Positions 59,741 to 64,000 of a stretch of DNA of 64,000 nt are shown here, piece after piece. The notes beneath the pieces are model-generated. The model worked only from the letters and a program-made list of their open reading frames with translations. It did not search any database and was not told the DNA's origin. Numbering within the stretch: the first letter of the stretch is position 1; every line of letters begins with the position of its first letter. A program made the translations under genes and the position numbers. The stretch spans positions 67,089,127 through 67,153,126 of the forward strand of contig CP136061.1 in assembly GCA_032622095.1 (NCBI GenBank), read 5' to 3'. This stretch comes from Siphonodentalium dalli (taxonomy: Eukaryota > Mollusca > Scaphopoda > Gadilida > Siphonodentaliidae).

Positions 59741-60626
59741 AGCTCGTGGACCCCACTTCGTCCGGGATGTTCCCCTCTGATTTTCGGAGAAATGCGCGAT
59801 TTAACCTTGAATTGACTATTTTAAAGGTGAAGGTCATGTCGGGGTCACGATTTGACCCGTCCAAAACACTCCCCGGACAAAAGTCACGACAAAAGTACCC
59901 GTCGAAATCCGCCCGGCTTTATACCCGATTTGACCTTGAATTGACAATTTTGAATGTCAAGATCAGGTCAGGGTCATGATTTGACTCACCCGAAACACTC
60001 CTGGGACAAAAGTAACAGTAGGTATCAAATTTCGTTGAAATACTTCCGTTTTACCAGATTTGACCTTGAATTGATCTTTTTGAATGTCAAAGTCAGGTCG
60101 GGATCAAGATTTGACCCGTCCAAAATACTCCCTGGAAATAATTTCCCCTAGGTATCAAATTTCGTCAAATCTGTCCGGCAGTTTTCCCGGCCATAGCTAA
60201 CAGACAAACAGACAGACAAATGTCCAAAATATATATTAAACTAGCTGATGTACTCGACTTCGTTCGGGCTAGTTAGGGATTTTTTTTGTGATCGCCTCCA
60301 TCTGGACAGTACCCAGTATATACAGCGTCTGGCCAAACTATTGTTCAATTGGTCCAGAAGCATGCCTATATCAGCACGTTCGAGAACATGGTCCCACGTG
60401 AAATTGGACCCGTCCATATTGCTCCCGGGATCGAAGTAGTCCTATACACACAAATTTTTAGTCGGATCGGTCAAGGTCCAGAAACATGCCTATGAGCGAG
60501 GTCAAGTTGACACGTTAAATACCAAATTCGAGCAGTGTTAGAGTCTATAACACATACACACATGCATTCACGCATACACACATACATACATACATACAGA
60601 CAGGTGTTTCAAAATGTATAATCGAT
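59741..60626 (+). repeat. Dispersed repeat with ACAG-type tails, unit 3
   Basis: Copy of 51450-52335. Confidence 0.75.
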
Positions 60627-60628
60627 AG

Positions 60629-61122
60629 CTACAACAATTCTATGGTAGATAGTTCACGGCCGACCTGATGCATGCATCTTAGTTTTCTTGTTAAAGGATG
60701 GCGACCTAATTCTCCGTATACCATATAGTTTGGTGTACTTTCTTTCATACCCATGATTATCTTGCAGAATTTGAGATGTACACTTTCGATTGATTTACAG
60801 GGTTCAAACCCCCAAACTTCACTGCCATATAATAATATGGATGCGACCATCGTATCAAAAAGATGAAGCAAGATATCTACCGGTAGCTCTAATTTCCTTA
60901 CTTTATTCAACAGTGCATACATCGCCTTCGTACCAAGTTTGCACGTTTTTTAATAGATCTACAAAATCTCCCATTAAAGAAAACATTTACACCCAGATAC
61001 ACACATTCCTTTACCGTTTCCAAAGGTTTACCATTGAATATAAATGTCGGTACAATCTTAGGTAATCTTTTACATAAAATCACAACTTTTGTTTTTTGAT
61101 GCATTAACTTCTAGACCCCATC
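60629..61122 (-). pseudogene. LINE fragment (thumb to YGELGR), unit 3
   Basis: Copy of 52338-52831 with a few private changes (V for A in SIESVHLKF, S for F in MVASILLYG). It is the unit physically nearest its RT palm at 63703, separated only by the transposon. Confidence 0.8.
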
Positions 61123-61822
61123 GTCCGAATTCTGGTCCCTGGTCTAGACCACCCTAATAATCACGGTGTTCCATGTATGGACCTGGTCTCGCGAAACCAC
61201 CTGGTCTCGATTTAGATTAGGCGGATTATTGTTCAATCAACGACGATCGGTGTATCGACGGACAAAGGCACGCTTGGTGCTCGAACAATATGATTGCGTT
61301 CACGTCGCGAATAGTTGAGCATTAATGTAACGGGTTATCATCGAACACGTGCGGTGTGTCGTCTTTACAGGCATGTGATTAGAGTGTCTCCATGTGGATG
61401 GTGGGGGTGTTGTCCATATTTCCAATCCGCTCCATCCTAATTGGGGGGGGGGTGAGACACCATGTCGCCACGACCCTACCTTTATGTGTATTTATTATGA
61501 TAACCTATTTTGATGTCAGCGGTTTGAGTAAATGTTTTAGTTGAGTAAAAAAACTCTTGTTTCACGGCCGATGGAACCACCCATGGCCTATACGTGGCTA
61601 TACATTGTTTATACCACCACCTCCCGATGCACCGAATAATCAGTCTCAGAGACCGCCCTTTTAAATCTCGACCCAAACATATAATGGGCTAAAAACAATT
61701 GCGCCCATCATTTCAGTTGCCATCATTCCAATTTCCAAGAATCCAAATGGTAAGACATTATTGGAACAAGGACGATTAACAAAATGTACGTTAAAATAAG
61801 AATTTCTCAGAGATTTCTAGGG

Positions 61823-62111
61823 TTTGGTTTGGTTTGTTAGGGTTTATCGTCGATCTAGCCGCTAGTCCACACACGACGTTGTCAATTTTACGGGTGGAGG
61901 AAAGACCACGCAGATGCTTAATTTCACCGAGAAATCGTCCCACTGCGTGTAGAAACCACCGATCCCCGGAAAGCAACTGACAAACTTGCCCAGATACACG
62001 ATTACGGTCACCCTACCTATGACGGGGTTCGAACCAGCTTCGTCAGCGCTGGACGGCCTGTGACGGTGCAATGCACCTGGCACTCTACCGACTGAACCAC
62101 CGGGGCCCCCA
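61823..62111 (-). mobile_element. tRNA-derived SINE, unit 3
   Basis: Copy of 53533-53821; target duplications at 61811-61822 and 62112-62123. Confidence 0.88.
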
Positions 62112-62682
62112 AGATTTCTAGGGACACAAGATAGTAAACTCCATTCTTGTATTTCTTTTTCAGCAAATGCGTTTAAATAAAAGAATCATAAATTTATATA
62201 TGTTGATTTTTTTTCTTCTATTTTTGTTTTTATTTTATTTTAATGTTTTGAAGAAAAAAAATTCTGGTTCTGTTTTTTGTTTGTAATTTTTTTTTCGTCT
62301 TTACTGTTTTTTTGTTCGCTTTACGTTTAAAATAAAATTACTTAAAACAAGAGTAATCCCCATTAAGAAGCATTCCAACGTCAATTTTATTAATACGCCG
62401 GGAAAGCCCTGCATCCCGCCCATGAGATGTAAGACGAAAATGAAAATCCGATGTGCCATTCACTGTTATGCCGGGTCGCCCATGCTCATCCACAGCAAAT
62501 CACCGGGGTACACGCACGCATGATCGCTACAGTTATGATAGGTGACATTATATAAAACACAGTTACACTAGATCATTTCTAATGTCCAGTTAAAAGCCAG
62601 CTTGTGATTGCTCAAACTATTCACCATCGTGCAAATGACTGGCTTACAATCAAACTAATAATCCGCATTAGAGTTCTGCACC

Positions 62683-62991
62683 ATAAATATATTCTCGAAA
62701 CCAGACTTTGCTATTCTCGTCTCGCTATGCTCTTCTCCAGTCGCACTCATTATTAGAAACTCTTTTTGGGAAGGGATTATCTCTCGTTTCGGCATACCCG
62801 AATATTTTCACCTTGCGTCGTTAGCCAGAGATGACCTGGTAGCAACCCTCCTCGGAAGTTCTCTGGAAACCCTAACAGAACACATATCTCACTGCCTCAA
62901 GGAACTAGTACTATATTCTGCGAAGTTCCTGTACGTTCTCAGCACAATGATAAGGAATGGCGTACAGCAACCCGTGCCTCGTCCATTGTAA
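62683..62991 (+). pseudogene. LINE ORF C-terminal fragment
   Basis: An open frame of ~102 codons begins at the end of the tandem array and stops at 62989-62991. It reads RNSFWEGIISRFGIPEYF, LASLARDDLVATLLGSSLET, and CLKELVLYSAKFLYVL. The pattern R-x-x-FW-x-x-I...L-x-x-LLG with a final helix resembles the tail of invertebrate LINE ORF2 proteins after the zinc knuckle. It is on the plus strand, opposite to the LINE at 63.7 kb. AATAAA at 63229-63234 may be its 3' signal. Moderate confidence. Confidence 0.45.
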
Positions 62992-63673
62992 TTATCTTCT
63001 CAACACCCACGCATGTTGTAACGACTAACTGTCATATCTGTTGGACAAATCAGATTTTCCTGCAACAAAAGCTGTTGTGAACATTCAAATGCATATATGC
63101 TTCACTCTCGTGGTTTCCAACACCTCTCCATACTTGTACATAACGACCCACCACATTGGTCAGGGGAGCCCACTTTAATCCAACTGTATTTATATGTCAT
63201 GTGTATCGATCTCTCCTATACTTGGAGGTAATAAAGATATCTCTCTTATACAAAAATCTCAGACCAGGGGGGGACTAGGTCTCAGTTGCAGACTATTACC
63301 TATAACACACATAAATATGGATTATATTAAATCTTGTCCAGTTCACATATAATTATAATCTTTACTCTACACGACATACAAATATAACACAATTACAGTT
63401 TGGTTAACATAAAGATAAATGCTTCCAAAAAATACTTATGTTTCTGTTACCATAACTTGTACGTTACCACATGGTTCGAATTATGAACAGGCCGACAAAG
63501 GCTTGAATGACAATAAGAAGGCAAACCTTGGTTTACGTAAACCTGAGTTTCAAAAAGACGAGAATACGGACCAGTGCTGACCAATAATCCCAGCTTACTC
63601 GCCTCGAAGCTGGGTAACACATCGCGATCACCGTGGTTTCGGCCTGGTCTAGACTATAGTTTACATGAAACCC
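62992..63673. other. Rest of the transposon interior
   Basis: No gene seen. It contains GACCAGGGGGGGAC and other CCAGACC/GGTCTAG echoes of the terminal repeat toward 63640. Confidence 0.45.
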
Positions 63674-63702
63674 TGGTCTAGACCAGGGACCAGAATTCGG
63701 CC

Positions 63703-64000
63703 GCATGCGTCCGCATAATCACTAAATGCCTGAATCGCTCTGTGCATAGTTGCCTTGTCGTCTGTCATTAGTATGGTATTATCCGCATATAACAAACATA
63801 ATATACCCAAAAAGCATTTCAAATTGTCAAAAAATAGGTCATCGAGATACTTTAAATTTTCGACCGCACAGTTACTGATAAATTCCTGCAAGTCATTCAC
63901 AAATAAGGAGAACAAAAAAGGAGACATTAATTCTCCTTGAAAAATGCCTATGTTGCTGGCAAAAAAATCAGAACGTTCTTGTTCTTTTCTCGCACATGTT
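63703..64000 (-). pseudogene. LINE reverse transcriptase palm fragment, continues past the window
   Basis: Minus strand: LSPFLFSLFVNDLQEF-type start (63927 down), then a segment with LLYADNTILMTDD, then MHRAIQAFSDYADACG at the transposon joint. The catalytic YADD reads YADN here, which would disable the enzyme. It is the upstream part of the LINE whose thumb region lies at 60629-61122. The sequence 63928-64000 appears to continue the same gene but is not fully resolved. Confidence 0.8.

Larger units (their letters stand above)
50297..62681 (+). repeat. 4.15 kb segment in three near-identical tandem copies
   Basis: Units are 50297-54443, 54444-58588 and 58589-62681. All joints are at GTTCTGCAC|TGTCAGACTG. 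Only scattered single-base differences are seen: GGGAACCC versus AGAACCC at 50.6/54.7 kb, TATGTTTATGG versus TATCTTTATGG, CATCGGCC versus CATCGTCC in unit 3. Unit 3 also has a 52 bp deletion near 62349. Each unit contains the dispersed repeat, a LINE fragment, a transposon left end and a SINE. The high identity means a recent duplication or an assembly effect. Confidence 0.93.
61127..63698. mobile_element. 2.6 kb TIR transposon inserted in a LINE
   Basis: Left end GAATTCTGGTCCCTGGTC plus TAGACCA, right end its reverse complement (63674-63698), giving a ~25 bp inverted repeat that contains the palindrome TGGTCTAGACCA. The flanks are GTCC (61123-61126; GGCC in units 1 and 2) and GGCC (63699-63702). 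Removing the element joins ...YADACG with RWGLEVN of one LINE frame, which supports a GGCC 4 bp target duplication. It carries a SINE and a LINE C-terminal fragment, but no transposase was recognised. Confidence 0.75.

Overview
The window is nuclear DNA from an animal, most likely a marine invertebrate such as a lophotrochozoan. The case for this is one intron-containing nicotinic-type receptor gene in a 64 kb, AT-rich, gene-poor stretch dominated by transposons: tandem non-autonomous Helitrons, LINE fragments, a tRNA-derived SINE, TTAA-type MITEs and foldback elements. The species cannot be fixed from the sequence alone, and no bacterial operon structure is present.

Layout. 0.6-8.4 kb: a 20-22 bp minisatellite, then three head-to-tail copies of a ~785 bp TTAA-flanked element. 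The first copy is interrupted by a 5.2 kb element with ~775 bp terminal inverted repeats. 8.46-12.04 kb (+): the 3' half of a Cys-loop ligand-gated channel subunit (nicotinic type, non-alpha). One exon covers the Cys-loop to TM2. It is followed by four tandem versions of the terminal TM3-loop-TM4 exon, of which only the second has both an in-phase splice acceptor and an intact frame. 13-19.5 kb: dispersed repeats, palindromes, two TTAA MITEs, a possible promoter/first exon and a 1.2 kb imperfect inverted repeat. 20.95-33.68 kb: seven abutting Helitron copies. 34-39 kb: a long palindrome, a doubtful terminal exon, a 5'-truncated CR1/Jockey-like LINE (-) and a broken gene with a YqaJ-like nuclease signature (+). 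39.8-42.95 kb: a large foldback element whose loop is a minisatellite. 44-50 kb: palindrome cluster, ~120 bp tandem repeats, more LINE fragments and short tandem duplications. 50.3-62.7 kb: a 4.15 kb segment in three near-identical tandem copies, each with a LINE 3' fragment, a SINE with intact target-site duplications, and the left end of a transposon. The right end of that transposon and the upstream RT part of the same LINE lie at 63.7-64 kb.

Working relationships. The only credible functional gene is the receptor, and even it lacks its 5' exons here. Everything else is mobile DNA or its debris. Many insertions can be reconstructed because a second, uninterrupted copy or a matching target duplication lies inside the window. 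The most notable features are the Helitron array, the terminal-exon array of the receptor, the nested insertion history at 52-64 kb, and several large inverted repeats that could form double-stranded RNA if transcribed.
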